A DNA stretch of 11,069 bases from an uncultured Verrucomicrobia subdivision 3 bacterium (lineage in GTDB: Bacteria > Verrucomicrobiota > Verrucomicrobiia > Limisphaerales > UBA11358), in NCBI GenBank assembly GCA_903861445.1, contig CAIOUK010000187.1:1-11069 (forward strand). Reading direction: 5' to 3'. The notes beneath the pieces were generated by a model that made no database searches, was not told where the DNA came from, and saw only the letters and a program-made list of their open reading frames with translations. A program made the translations under genes and the position numbers. Shown in pieces: positions 1 to 6,077 of this stretch; within the stretch, counting starts at the first letter, position 1, and each line of letters opens with the position of its first letter.

Positions 1-27
1 TGGGTTCGAATCCCACCCCTTCCGCCA
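1..27 (+). tRNA. tRNA, 3' end only (partial)
   Basis: The window opens inside the T arm of a tRNA. A TTCGAAT loop is flanked by TGGG and CCCAC stem halves, then come a seven-base acceptor strand CCCTTCC, discriminator G and an encoded CCA ending at 27. The 5' acceptor strand should therefore be GGAAGGG, outside the window. The anticodon is not visible. Discriminator G is compatible with Ser, Asp, Asn and some others; Ser is a guess. An integrase fragment follows on the same strand, which makes this tRNA a probable integration site. Confidence 0.9.
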
Positions 28-36
28 TATCCATTT

Positions 37-56
37 CCTCGACTTTTCGAGGATTT
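37..56 (+). terminator. Possible weak terminator after the tRNA
   Basis: CCTCGA at 37-42 pairs with TCGAGG at 47-52 around a four-base loop, followed by ATTT. The hairpin is close behind the tRNA end in the right direction, but the stem is short and the T-run poor. It could equally be a processing or att-associated structure. Confidence 0.35.
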
Positions 57-213
57 CAGGGTTTTAAAAGGGGGAAAACCGTTCAACTGTCAGTGAATTT
101 GTCAGTAACGCGGCAGACGTTGGGGGAACTTCCCACGCCTCGCACCTACTGGCCATTACAGGTTCACTGCTGCTTAACGGTTTTCAATTCGTGTCCGTAA
201 ACTGAAAGACACG

Positions 214-498
214 ATGCAAACACGATTCACCATATTCAAACGCGGCGGCGTTTATTACAGCGAAGACCGGCAGACGGGACAGCAGAAGAGTTTGAAGACG
301 CGCGACGAGGCCGAAGCCCAGCGCATCATTCAGGCCAAGAACGACGCGGTAAGTTTGCCGCAGATGAACTTGGTCATGGCCAAGACTTATCTCTCGGCCC
401 AAGACCCCAAGATGATCACCCGCACCTGGGCGGATGTTTTGGAACGGTTTTCACTGATAAGTTCTTTGAGGCTTTGTAACATAATTTTCCTTTTTTAA
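214..498 (+). pseudogene. N-terminal remnant of a tyrosine recombinase (phage-type integrase)
   Basis: The first 79 or so residues (MQTRFTIFKRGGVYYSEDRQ onward, through TGQQKSL to TWADVLERF) look like the start of the integrases found beside tRNAs in Verrucomicrobiota: a small arm-type DNA-binding segment followed by the beginning of the SAM-like core-binding domain. After about position 450 the resemblance ends. The frame runs into an unrelated hydrophobic tail and stops at 498, so the core-binding remainder and the whole catalytic domain with its R-H-R-Y residues are missing. Full-length members are usually 350-450 residues, against 94 codons here. No catalytic half appears elsewhere in the window. 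It cannot be an active recombinase and marks an old or truncated integration event at the tRNA. The family assignment comes from memory of the sequence pattern. Confidence 0.75.
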
Positions 499-515
499 GT
501 TGTGAAGCGCTTGAT

Positions 516-671
516 TCAAATTTTGCCGAGTAAAATCAAGATCAGTAAAATCACCGCCACCAGTCCCAATCCGCCGCTTGGGTAATAACCCCAGCTCTTG
601 CTGTGCGACCACGTCGGCCAGGCGCCAAACAGCATGAGGATGAGCAGCACCAATAAGATAGGTCCTAACAT
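516..671 (-). CDS. DUF3309-family small membrane protein
   Basis: A 51-residue protein starting MLGPILLVLLILMLFGAWPT, with SWGYYPSGGLG in the middle and a second hydrophobic stretch LVAVILLILILLG before the end. Two short membrane-spanning segments flank a Trp/Tyr/Gly-rich turn, the layout of DUF3309 proteins, which are typically about 50 residues. No biochemical function is established for the family as far as I know. Start choice: ATG at 671 has AAAGGA about six bases upstream. It follows the lipoprotein gene ending at 696 by 24 bases on the same strand, so the two probably share a transcript driven from the promoter region around the palindrome at 1169-1184. It was found by reading the gap between larger frames. 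Confidence 0.85.
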   Translation of the reverse strand: MLGPILLVLLILMLFGAWPTWSHSKSWGYYPSGGLGLVAVILLILILLGKI

Positions 672-695
672 AATATTCCTTTAAATGGATGGTTG

Positions 696-1133
696 TTATT
701 TGCCGTGATTGTCGCCATGTTCGTCGCGCTGGTCCTCCTTGTGAGTCTGACCGCGATTACCACCAGCCGGCTTCCATTTTTTGGGATACTGCTTGACCAC
801 CTCGGCGTGATGCTGGGCTGGCGAGTCGTGAAAAGTCATACTTACCGACGGCGAAGCCAGCAGGACATTCACCGAAACTCCGCGCGGCGCGGGCCGGGAA
901 ACCCAGACATTGCCTTCGCGGTAGGCATATTGATGCCGGCTGACGCTGTAATAACATTCGTAGTCGGGATAATAAACGTAGTCATCTTGAACGACCACCA
1001 TGGGCGGTGCCACATACACACCGGCACGCGGGCCGTCATAATAACCGACACATCCGGTCAGTGTGCCGAGCAATGCAACGCACAAGGCGAGTCTGACTGA
1101 CTGGTTTTTGAGGAATGGATTTTGGTTTTTCAT
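696..1133 (-). CDS. Conserved hypothetical lipoprotein, Tyr-rich and His-tailed
   Basis: A 145-residue putative lipoprotein. A charged start and hydrophobic segment lead to the lipobox LTGC with the lipidated Cys at residue 28. After it come a Gly/Val/Pro stretch (about 29-48), a Tyr-rich block DDYVYYPDYECYY, then a compact region with VSRPAPRGVSVNVLL and VSMTFHDSPA, and a hydrophilic tail rich in Lys, His, Asp and Gly (about 120-145). I recognise the central region as a recurrent uncharacterised family of secreted proteins but know no function. The ATG at 1133 has no clear ribosome binding site. The short-form palindrome at 1169-1184 lies 35 bases upstream, and a possible -10 TAATCT at 1140-1145 would place transcription almost at the start codon. 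It is probably co-transcribed with the DUF3309 gene. Confidence 0.8.
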   Translation of the reverse strand: MKNQNPFLKNQSVRLALCVALLGTLTGCVGYYDGPRAGVYVAPPMVVVQDDYVYYPDYECYYSVSRHQYAYREGNVWVSRPAPRGVSVNVLLASPSVSMTFHDSPAQHHAEVVKQYPKKWKPAGGNRGQTHKEDQRDEHGDNHGK

Positions 1134-1168
1134 ATAATGAGATTAATCCAACCAGTCGTAAGTGTGCT

Positions 1169-1184
1169 ATGGGGTGTTACCCTA
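1169..1184 (-). promoter_or_regulatory. Palindrome copy 1 (short form), upstream of lipoprotein gene
   Basis: ATGGGGTGTTACCCTA on the plus strand; read towards the gene it is TAGGGTAACACCCCAT. The arms are GGGGT and ACCC with a three-base spacer, one base shorter than the long form, and the gene-distal arm is degenerate. It lies 35 bases before the start codon at 1133 and is one of seven intergenic copies in the window. A candidate -10 TAATCT (1140-1145) follows 25 bases after the ACCCC arm. Confidence 0.75.
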
Positions 1185-1295
1185 CCGAAGATTTCCTAAT
1201 AAGCTTCCGGTTCGATCACTCTTGGCAGGCCAAGTTCTGACCAGACGACACAACCAGCCCTGCGCCTTTGAGAATGGGCTGCTAACATGAAGTTT

Positions 1296-1679
1296 TCAGA
1301 TTTTTGATTTTGGTTGGTTGCTGTTTTTCAATGGTAGCTTCTGGGCGTCGGCCAAATGCTTGGCTTCCGGCGAATCTACCACCGTCAAAATTGAATTTCT
1401 GCCACCGAAAGGATTCGGCACAGATTCGCGGGCGCACGGATCGGGAATCCATTTGCCGTCCACCACGAGGCAGTATTCATAAGTGCCGGGGGCGATCGAA
1501 GTATCCTTCCACCAGTTGCCAGCGCCGGAGGAATGCAGCGCCTTGGCTTCGGGCTGCCAATGGTTGAAAGTTCCCGCAATGCAAACGGTCTTGGCCGTTA
1601 GGTGCGTGAACTCAAAGTGAACCGGCACTAGTTGCGGGCCGGTGCTATGTGCGTTGTCGTGATTGTGATTATGTTTCAT
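1296..1679 (-). CDS. Free-standing glycogen-binding-like (AMPK-beta / CBM48-type) protein
   Basis: A 127-residue cytoplasmic protein with no signal peptide. Residues 18-100 form an early-set beta sandwich of the AMPK-beta/isoamylase N-terminal type: VHFEF, then CIAGTFNHWQPEA, SIAPGTYEYCLVVDGKWIPD and GGRNSILTV. The aromatic positions that stack on glucose in AMPK-beta are matched by W41 (FNHW) and W78 (KWIPDP), and N95 matches the conserved Asn of the last strand. The Lys before the VDG strand is Cys here (C70). The N-terminus is His/Asn-rich and the C-terminus Lys-rich and probably disordered. There is no fused catalytic domain, so it may be an adaptor or alpha-glucan-binding accessory; this is inference. 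A long-form palindrome is 90 bases upstream, and CATAAT at 1741-1746 is a candidate -10. Fold call fairly secure, role unknown. Confidence 0.8.
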   Translation of the reverse strand: MKHNHNHDNAHSTGPQLVPVHFEFTHLTAKTVCIAGTFNHWQPEAKALHSSGAGNWWKDTSIAPGTYEYCLVVDGKWIPDPCARESVPNPFGGRNSILTVVDSPEAKHLADAQKLPLKNSNQPKSKI

Positions 1680-1769
1680 GGTGCAGATTTATTGGATTGG
1701 CAGCCTTTTGTTTTTTGAGAAATGATTTTCTTAACTCCTCATTATGCACGAGCAGATGCGGCTGGTGCT

Positions 1770-1787
1770 ATGGGGTGTTCACCCCAT
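1770..1787 (-). promoter_or_regulatory. Palindrome copy 2 (long form), upstream of glycogen-binding-like gene
   Basis: ATGGGGTGTTCACCCCAT: two perfect 8-base arms around TT. It sits in the 119-base gap between the membrane protein gene ending at 1799 and the start at 1679. On the minus strand CATAAT (1741-1746, preceded by TG) begins 25 bases after the ACCCC arm, so the palindrome centre would fall near -44 if that is the -10. No T-run follows on either strand, so it is not a standard terminator. Confidence 0.8.
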
Positions 1788-1798
1788 GCGAAAGATTG

Positions 1799-2443
1799 TC
1801 AATGTTGCCCAGGCTTTGACGCTGCGAAGATTTTCCGCAAGGCCAGATGCGTCGGCAGAAAAGCAACCAGCCACAGCACCAACAGCCACAGGACGACATA
1901 GAGGTGTTGATTGATCCAAGTTTGTGGCTGCTGATCGTTGAAACCGTAGAGATAGTTTATATTGATGGGCAGATTCGGATCGGCCGGATGCGCGCCAGCG
2001 GGCGGAGTGAAAAAATAACAGACAAAACCCAGTCCTGCGGCCAGAGCCGTCCAAGCAGCCAAAGCTCGCTTATCGTAGCCGAGGCGGAACAGCAGCCAGA
2101 CGAGCAGCACCGGCAGCCAGCCATGAAACAGCGAAAGCCCGCGCGTGAACAGCGGCAACCGATGATCGAACATATAACCGGTCAATCCCAGCAGATGAAA
2201 TCCCAGCAGTTGGCAGCCGAAGTCCGCGAGCCATATACTTTGCGGCAGCAGAATGCCCACCGCACACATACTGATAAGTAACGGATTTTCCAGCCACATA
2301 CCGGTTACTGTGAGCATCAGGGCGGCATCGCAGAACCACAAAAAATTCGTCGGCCCATAAGTGTGCAAATAGACCGGAACCAGAACCGCGAGGAAGATGG
2401 TTCCGGCCAGTTTGACGCTCAATGGAATCTTGTTGCGGGACAT
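1799..2443 (-). CDS. Polytopic inner-membrane protein, conserved hypothetical
   Basis: A 214-residue protein with about six to seven hydrophobic segments (roughly 10-26, 33-50, 55-74, 77-90, 107-120, 127-147 and 180-198), so almost certainly an integral membrane protein. A conserved-looking loop between the last two segments carries FTPPAGAHPADPN followed by ININYLYGFNDQQPQTW. I recognise this as a recurring uncharacterised membrane-protein family (the NYLYGF...PQTW motif) but cannot give a function. No catalytic signature is obvious. The ATG at 2443 has an AAGGGA Shine-Dalgarno about 8 bases upstream. The small lipoprotein gene ends 32 bases upstream, so the two probably form a bicistronic unit under the palindrome at 2715-2730. 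The stop is only 11 bases from palindrome copy 2. Confidence 0.8.
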   Translation of the reverse strand: MSRNKIPLSVKLAGTIFLAVLVPVYLHTYGPTNFLWFCDAALMLTVTGMWLENPLLISMCAVGILLPQSIWLADFGCQLLGFHLLGLTGYMFDHRLPLFTRGLSLFHGWLPVLLVWLLFRLGYDKRALAAWTALAAGLGFVCYFFTPPAGAHPADPNLPININYLYGFNDQQPQTWINQHLYVVLWLLVLWLVAFLPTHLALRKIFAASKPGQH

Positions 2444-2475
2444 TTATTTAATCCCTTGCCGATGACCAAGTCGAA

Positions 2476-2664
2476 TTATCGCACAATGACTTCTGGGGGG
2501 CGCACTACTACTTCGGGAACGCGCACGACGACGGCTGGCGGTCCGACGATGACTTCGTCATGACGTTCGTATCTGGCGTGCCCGTGCCGTCCGCCTTCCT
2601 CGACTAGACAGCCGGTGGTGGTGAGGAGGGAGACCAAGCCGGACAACAATAGGAATTTTTTCAT
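2476..2664 (-). CDS. Small lipoprotein with PP-x-VVVR repeats
   Basis: A 62-residue lipoprotein precursor. MKKFLLLSGLVSLLTTTGC gives a Lys start, hydrophobic core and lipobox TTGC with the lipidated Cys at 19. A short acidic/His/Arg segment follows, then a repetitive C-terminus in which PPAVVVR, VPEVVVR and PPEVIVR follow each other, an alternating beta-like pattern. The same frame extends upstream to 2697, but the Met at 2664 is preferred because it begins a canonical signal peptide. Upstream lies the A-rich GAAAGAAAAAATCATT. The short-form palindrome is 50 bases upstream, with a possible -10 TAGTGT at 2687-2692. I cannot name a family, and the structural role is unknown. Confidence 0.75.
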   Translation of the reverse strand: MKKFLLLSGLVSLLTTTGCLVEEGGRHGHARYERHDEVIVGPPAVVVRVPEVVVRPPEVIVR

Positions 2665-2714
2665 AATGATTTTTTCTTTCTTGAAGACACTACGCATTGG
2701 GCCACATCTTCGCT

Positions 2715-2730
2715 ATGGGGTGTAACCCTA
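2715..2730 (-). promoter_or_regulatory. Palindrome copy 3 (short form), upstream of small lipoprotein
   Basis: TATGGGGTGTAACCCTA spans this site. Arms GGGGT and ACCC flank a three-base GTA spacer, and the distal arm is degenerate as in copies 1 and 5. It lies 50 bases before the start at 2664 and 17 bases after the stop of the MlaA-hydrolase gene. Confidence 0.75.
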
Positions 2731-2747
2731 CTTCCAATCAAGGCGGC

Positions 2748-4790
2748 CTATTTAGATTTAACTTCTGGTGGGCGCATCGGCGTCAGTGCGGCCAAAATGC
2801 TCTTTTGCACCAACGGATTGGTAAGATTGCCCAGATGCCCGCCCTGCGGGAAGATGGTTAATTGCTCCGGCGAAAACGTGGCGTGAAGCCAGGTCAGGTC
2901 TTCGTCGGCTAGCAGAAAATCATTCTCGTTGCCAATGACGCGGATGTTCGTGTTGGCACGCAGGCCGGCGGCATACGTCCGCAAGTCGTCCGCTTGTTCC
3001 ATCGTTTGCGCCACCGGCGCGGCCAATCCCCGAGATTGATAATAAGGCATCGCAAATTTCTTAAAATAATCCTCGTAGGAATACTGGAGAATTTCCTGAT
3101 AGACCGGGTCGCGCCGCCAACTCCAGAGCGGCTGATGCAGAATGCCCTGATTATTTCGCCGCTGACTGCTATAAATGATGTCGCGCAACACCAGCCGAAA
3201 ATTCAGGCCGATGAGAAACTTGGATTCGATGGCGTCGAAGGGCAGCGTAGTTTGCGGCGTGAGCGTGCTCTGACTCAAGGCGGCTACTTTCAAAAAAGTG
3301 TTTTCCAGATCGTCAGCACGCTCCGCCGCCGGCCAGTCCAGCGGCGCGCGGTAAAATTCATCCAGCTTGTTCATGCCATGCAGCAGGCGGACCGGCGTGC
3401 TGATGGCAACATAGCGGTCGAATTGAATCAGCGGCAACTGATTGGTTACGGCGGCGATGCTAACTTCTTTCACGCTGTGCTTTCCTTGAGGAAAACGTCG
3501 CACCGACGCTTGGGTCGTAACCCAATACTGATTGGTCTGGCCGGTGGCGGCGATGAACAAAGTTTCGAGCGCACCCATCGAATAACCCATCAATGCCCGA
3601 TGGCCGAGCCGGTTTGGATATAATTCATGTAAGCAGCCATCTATCTCGGTCAGGGCGACGTGCAAATCATGGCCGTCCACCGGCAGATACGCCGGCAACG
3701 AGGCGGTCGCGGCGTGTTCCATGAATTCGGCGTTGAACGGACTGCTGACGACCACGGCGGAGAAGCCGTTTTTGAAAACCAGTTCGGCCAGCGCCAGAGT
3801 ATTTTGTGCCAGCCGATGACCGCCCAGGCCGGGAATGATATAAACTACGTTCGCCGCTCCCGGCTGCAGCCAGAAGGTGAACTTCAAATCTTTACCCGTC
3901 GCCGGAATCCGCACCGACCGCGTCTGGCCGTGGCCGGGAAATTCCGGATCTTGGTAGGTGAAAAAGACGGACTCGATGGTTTCCAGTGAGGCTTTGTCCG
4001 GTTTGCCTTTCACTTGAAAATTTGCCACGCGATTCGCCCGCGCGAACGTCCAGGCGTATTGAATCTCGGAATACGGATCCATTTCCGCCTGGCTGAAACG
4101 CACATATTCGTTCACGGAATCGGACAGGTCATTATACATCACTGCATAAGTGAAGTAAGTGTAGGGACCGAGATAAGTCAGCGGGTCGTTGACGTCAAAG
4201 TCATAAGGCGCAATATAGAGCAGCGGGTTGGCGGCGGTGTCGGCGGCGAAACCGAGCGTGTCGCGCTCGTTGCTCGGCCCCAAAATTGGCAGCATGATAA
4301 AACACTTTGGATTCCAGCCCCATTGGCCGAACGTCTGGCCGAAATCCGCGTCTGATTTTGCAATCTTCCATTTCGTCGCCGGGTCAAATAATCCAACGAT
4401 GCCAACGGTGGTGTTGACGGCAAACCGATAAGTTTCATCCCGCGCGCCATGCCACTTGCCCTGAAGCAGATTGTTGATCAACCGTCCGGGGTAAGTGAGA
4501 TTCTTGCCAAAATTTCCGATGCTGGTGCGGACCGGCTTCACGACGACGAACCGATAAACTTTGCTGGTCGGCTTGATGACATCGGTCATCAGTCCCACGT
4601 TGAAAGCCCACATCGCGCGGTTGAACGGTTCAATGGGATCCGGAACAGACGAGGGAAGGATCACGGTCTCGACCTTTGGCAAGGTGGTCAAACCCAAATC
4701 AGTTTCCTGCGCGTGGGCAAAAGATAGGAGACACAACGCCGGAATCATCGGCAGCCAATGCCAGATTCTGTGGCGCCAGTGAATTTTCAA
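2748..4790 (-). CDS. MlaA/VacJ-like domain fused to an alpha/beta hydrolase
   Basis: A 680-residue secreted protein. Residues 1-27 are a signal peptide ending SFAHA|Q; there is no lipobox Cys, although MlaA proteins are normally lipoproteins. Residues 45-262 are MlaA-like: the hallmark DPIEPFNRAMWAFN at 51-64, then LINNLLQGKW, FAVNTTVGIVGLFDPA and FGQTFGQWG. MlaA retrieves phospholipids from the outer leaflet of the outer membrane. Residues 300-675 are an alpha/beta hydrolase: oxyanion-hole-like IPGLGGH (319-325), nucleophile elbow GYSMG with S404, candidate acid D624 (NENDF) and candidate base H652 (GGHLGNL). A lipase or acyl-ester hydrolase acting on lipids handled by the MlaA part is a natural inference. 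The start is TTG at 4790; no ATG or GTG lies in frame just upstream, and GGAAGG sits nine bases before it. A long-form palindrome is 173 bases upstream, with a possible -10 TAAACT at 4937-4942. Confidence 0.88.
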   Translation of the reverse strand: MKIHWRHRIWHWLPMIPALCLLSFAHAQETDLGLTTLPKVETVILPSSVPDPIEPFNRAMWAFNVGLMTDVIKPTSKVYRFVVVKPVRTSIGNFGKNLTYPGRLINNLLQGKWHGARDETYRFAVNTTVGIVGLFDPATKWKIAKSDADFGQTFGQWGWNPKCFIMLPILGPSNERDTLGFAADTAANPLLYIAPYDFDVNDPLTYLGPYTYFTYAVMYNDLSDSVNEYVRFSQAEMDPYSEIQYAWTFARANRVANFQVKGKPDKASLETIESVFFTYQDPEFPGHGQTRSVRIPATGKDLKFTFWLQPGAANVVYIIPGLGGHRLAQNTLALAELVFKNGFSAVVVSSPFNAEFMEHAATASLPAYLPVDGHDLHVALTEIDGCLHELYPNRLGHRALMGYSMGALETLFIAATGQTNQYWVTTQASVRRFPQGKHSVKEVSIAAVTNQLPLIQFDRYVAISTPVRLLHGMNKLDEFYRAPLDWPAAERADDLENTFLKVAALSQSTLTPQTTLPFDAIESKFLIGLNFRLVLRDIIYSSQRRNNQGILHQPLWSWRRDPVYQEILQYSYEDYFKKFAMPYYQSRGLAAPVAQTMEQADDLRTYAAGLRANTNIRVIGNENDFLLADEDLTWLHATFSPEQLTIFPQGGHLGNLTNPLVQKSILAALTPMRPPEVKSK

Positions 4791-4963
4791 AACGCGCGCC
4801 CTTCCGGACTGATGACCATCAACTTTTGATTCAATCGGATTAGCATAATTATCTTGAGCAGCCGTTGCCGGAGGACAATGGATTCAACCACGCCAGCTTC
4901 CCGCCACTGGATTGGGATTTTGATTCTCATCACAGCAGTTTAGCCAAAAATGGACTGCCGTGG

Positions 4964-4985
4964 ACATGGGGTGTTCACCCCATGT
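4964..4985 (-). promoter_or_regulatory. Palindrome copy 4 (longest), upstream of MlaA-hydrolase gene
   Basis: The core ATGGGGTGTTCACCCCAT is extended by AC on the left and GT on the right, giving 10-base arms around TT, the most symmetric copy in the window. It lies in the 269-base non-coding stretch 4791-5059. That stretch also holds a candidate -10 TAAACT (4937-4942) and a CGGAAGCTTCCG palindrome (5041-5052) just after the neighbouring lipoprotein gene; otherwise I see nothing in it. Confidence 0.8.
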
Positions 4986-5059
4986 TTGCCGTCGCAAACT
5001 TATGCCGGCACAAAGGCCCGGATGGGCGGCAAAAATATCTCGGAAGCTTCCGCCGCACT

Positions 5060-5245
5060 TCACGGGTTTTGCCGGTGATCCATATCGCCGGGATATTCCG
5101 AATGATCCACCCCGTTTGGATGACCATCATGGCCCGCCGCCCACCGATGTTCGGGATCGTCCGCCCGGTCGCGACCGCCCCAGAAGACACAACCAGTTGA
5201 AGCCAGCAAGGTCACGGCACAAATTGATAGAAGAATGATTTTCAT
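5060..5245 (-). CDS. Small lipoprotein, His/Asp/Pro-rich tail
   Basis: A 61-residue lipoprotein precursor. MKIILLSICAVTLLASTGC is a signal peptide with lipobox STGC and the lipidated Cys at 19. The mature 43 residues are short, polar and rich in His, Asp, Gly, Pro and Arg (FWGGRDRADDPEHRW, ending DMDHRQNP) with no recognisable fold. Such a tail could bind metal or simply be disordered. A longer frame begins at 5263, but the Met at 5245 starts the canonical signal peptide and has GAGAG about seven bases upstream. A short-form palindrome lies between this gene and the divergent STAS-like gene. It is the third small lipoprotein in the window with the short palindrome upstream. Confidence 0.72.
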   Translation of the reverse strand: MKIILLSICAVTLLASTGCVFWGGRDRADDPEHRWAAGHDGHPNGVDHSEYPGDMDHRQNP

Positions 5246-5274
5246 AAATGAACTCTCACACATTTTGAAAATAT

Positions 5275-5298
5275 GGGCAATGGGGTGTTACCCTGCCC
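5275..5298. promoter_or_regulatory. Palindrome copy 5 (short form) between divergent genes
   Basis: Core ATGGGGTGTTACCCT (5280-5294) framed by GGGC and GCCC, so the whole element has inverted symmetry. It is 34 bases from the lipoprotein start (5245, minus) and 90 bases from the STAS-like start (5385, plus). On the plus strand TAGAAT at 5317-5322 is a plausible -10, so the element may act in both directions. Confidence 0.75.
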
Positions 5299-5384
5299 AC
5301 AAACCTAAACACCTGGTAGAATTGGAATCCGGTTCGGTCATTGGCATTGCTCGTTTCCGTCTTTCCGACGATTATTATCCGGCC

Positions 5385-5750
5385 ATGTTTCTCATCACTT
5401 CAAATAAATCAAAGTCGTTGCTGTCGGTCAGCTTCATCGGCACCGTGCAACCGGAAGATTTTCAAAGCAGCCGGGCGGATGTGACCACCCAATTGGCCGG
5501 GCTGTCGCCGGGCTTTCATTATCTCGTGGATTTTACCCATCTGGAATTGATGGGTCTGGAATGCATGACCGAACTGGGCCGATTGATGGATTTGCTCAAG
5601 CAGGCGGGCGTGGGTCTGGTGGTGCGGATCATTCCCGATCCCAGCAAGGACATCGGGATGAACATCCTGACAATTTTTCACTACCCGCCCGAACTCAAAG
5701 TGGTCACCTGTGAAAATTTGGCGGAAGCGGTCAAGGCGCTCGGACTTTAG
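5385..5750 (+). CDS. STAS-like protein (anti-sigma-antagonist type fold)
   Basis: A 121-residue cytoplasmic protein, the only intact plus-strand gene in the window. The pattern of alternating strands and helices (LLSVSFIGTV, a helix QSSRADVTTQLAGL, then HYLVDFTHLELMGLECMTELGRLMDLLKQAGVGLVVRIIPDP) resembles STAS / SpoIIAA-like domains, which take part in partner switching. The usual DSSG phosphorylation motif is absent: the matching stretch reads LELMGLEC (53-60). If it is a STAS protein it is therefore probably not switched by serine phosphorylation. The C-terminal half includes KDIGMNILTIFHY. The frame continues upstream to 5235 through the palindrome, but the Met at 5385 fits a STAS N-terminus; no clear Shine-Dalgarno is visible. 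It ends 21 bases from the convergent signalling operon. Fold call moderate, function unknown. Confidence 0.7.
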   Translation: MFLITSNKSKSLLSVSFIGTVQPEDFQSSRADVTTQLAGLSPGFHYLVDFTHLELMGLECMTELGRLMDLLKQAGVGLVVRIIPDPSKDIGMNILTIFHYPPELKVVTCENLAEAVKALGL

Positions 5751-5771
5751 GAGACCACCGCCGAGGTTGGC

Positions 5772-6056
5772 CTAATTGCCCTTCTTTTTGGAAGCCGGAG
5801 AATTGTTTTCCGAATTTTCTTTCACCGCCGCCATCATTTCTTCTATCCCTTCCTTGATCTCATTGACTTGCGGATGCACTTCCTTGATGAGGTCATGTTC
5901 CAGCTTGGATAGTTTTTCGATGCGCTTGCCTTGCTCACGAAGTTGAGCCAACAAAGTGTTCTGTTTGGTGGAAAGCCGGTGCATCCACCAGAAACAAACG
6001 CCCCAGCAAATGGTGCCCGCCACGGTCATCCAGAAAGCGAGATTGTTTTCGTTCAT
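5772..6056 (-). CDS. Membrane-anchored coiled-coil small protein, last gene of the signalling operon
   Basis: A 94-residue protein: one N-terminal membrane segment (about 7-25, with several Trp, ICWGVCFWWM), then a long charged helix with heptad character (about 30-80, LLAQLREQGKRIEKLSKLEHDLI, PQVNEIKEGIEEMMAAV), and a Ser/Lys tail. This suggests a membrane-tethered coiled coil facing the cytoplasm. I do not recognise a family. Start choice: ATG at 6056 lies 21 bases after the response regulator stop at 6078; a GTG at 6077 is an in-frame alternative that would add seven residues. Position at the end of the kinase-regulator operon suggests a part in signalling, perhaps as membrane docking for the otherwise soluble kinases. 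That is inference. Confidence 0.65.
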   Translation of the reverse strand: MNENNLAFWMTVAGTICWGVCFWWMHRLSTKQNTLLAQLREQGKRIEKLSKLEHDLIKEVHPQVNEIKEGIEEMMAAVKENSENNSPASKKKGN

Positions 6057-6077
6057 GTCCGAATTGCAGGGAACCAC

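Noticed and set aside
580..592. GGGTAATAACCCC inverted repeat resembling the palindrome
   Set aside because: It lies inside the DUF3309 gene and encodes the family's Tyr-Tyr-Pro turn. The spacing and flanks differ from all seven intergenic copies.
1221..1281. Short inverted repeats CTTGGCAGGCCAAG (1221-1234) and CAGCCC/GGGCTG (1255-1281) in the gap after the glycogen-binding-like gene
   Set aside because: Short stems without a T-run. They could weakly aid termination but are not distinguishable from chance.
1770..1787. The palindromes read as intrinsic terminators
   Set aside because: No T-run follows on either strand at any copy, and each lies upstream of a gene; copies 1, 5, 6 and 7 are far from, or divergent to, any end that would need a terminator in that position.
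2994..3623. Long plus-strand open frame opposite the MlaA-hydrolase gene (also 6818-7558 opposite the kinase, and 1847-2281)
   Set aside because: Low-complexity Arg/Gln/His-rich translations with no signal peptide or domain, lying fully opposite genes with clear families. They are shadows of codon bias.
5041..5052. CGGAAGCTTCCG palindrome downstream of the small lipoprotein, as a terminator
   Set aside because: The self-complementary 12-mer leaves only a four-pair stem once a loop is allowed, and the T-rich stretch follows several bases later. Too weak to call.
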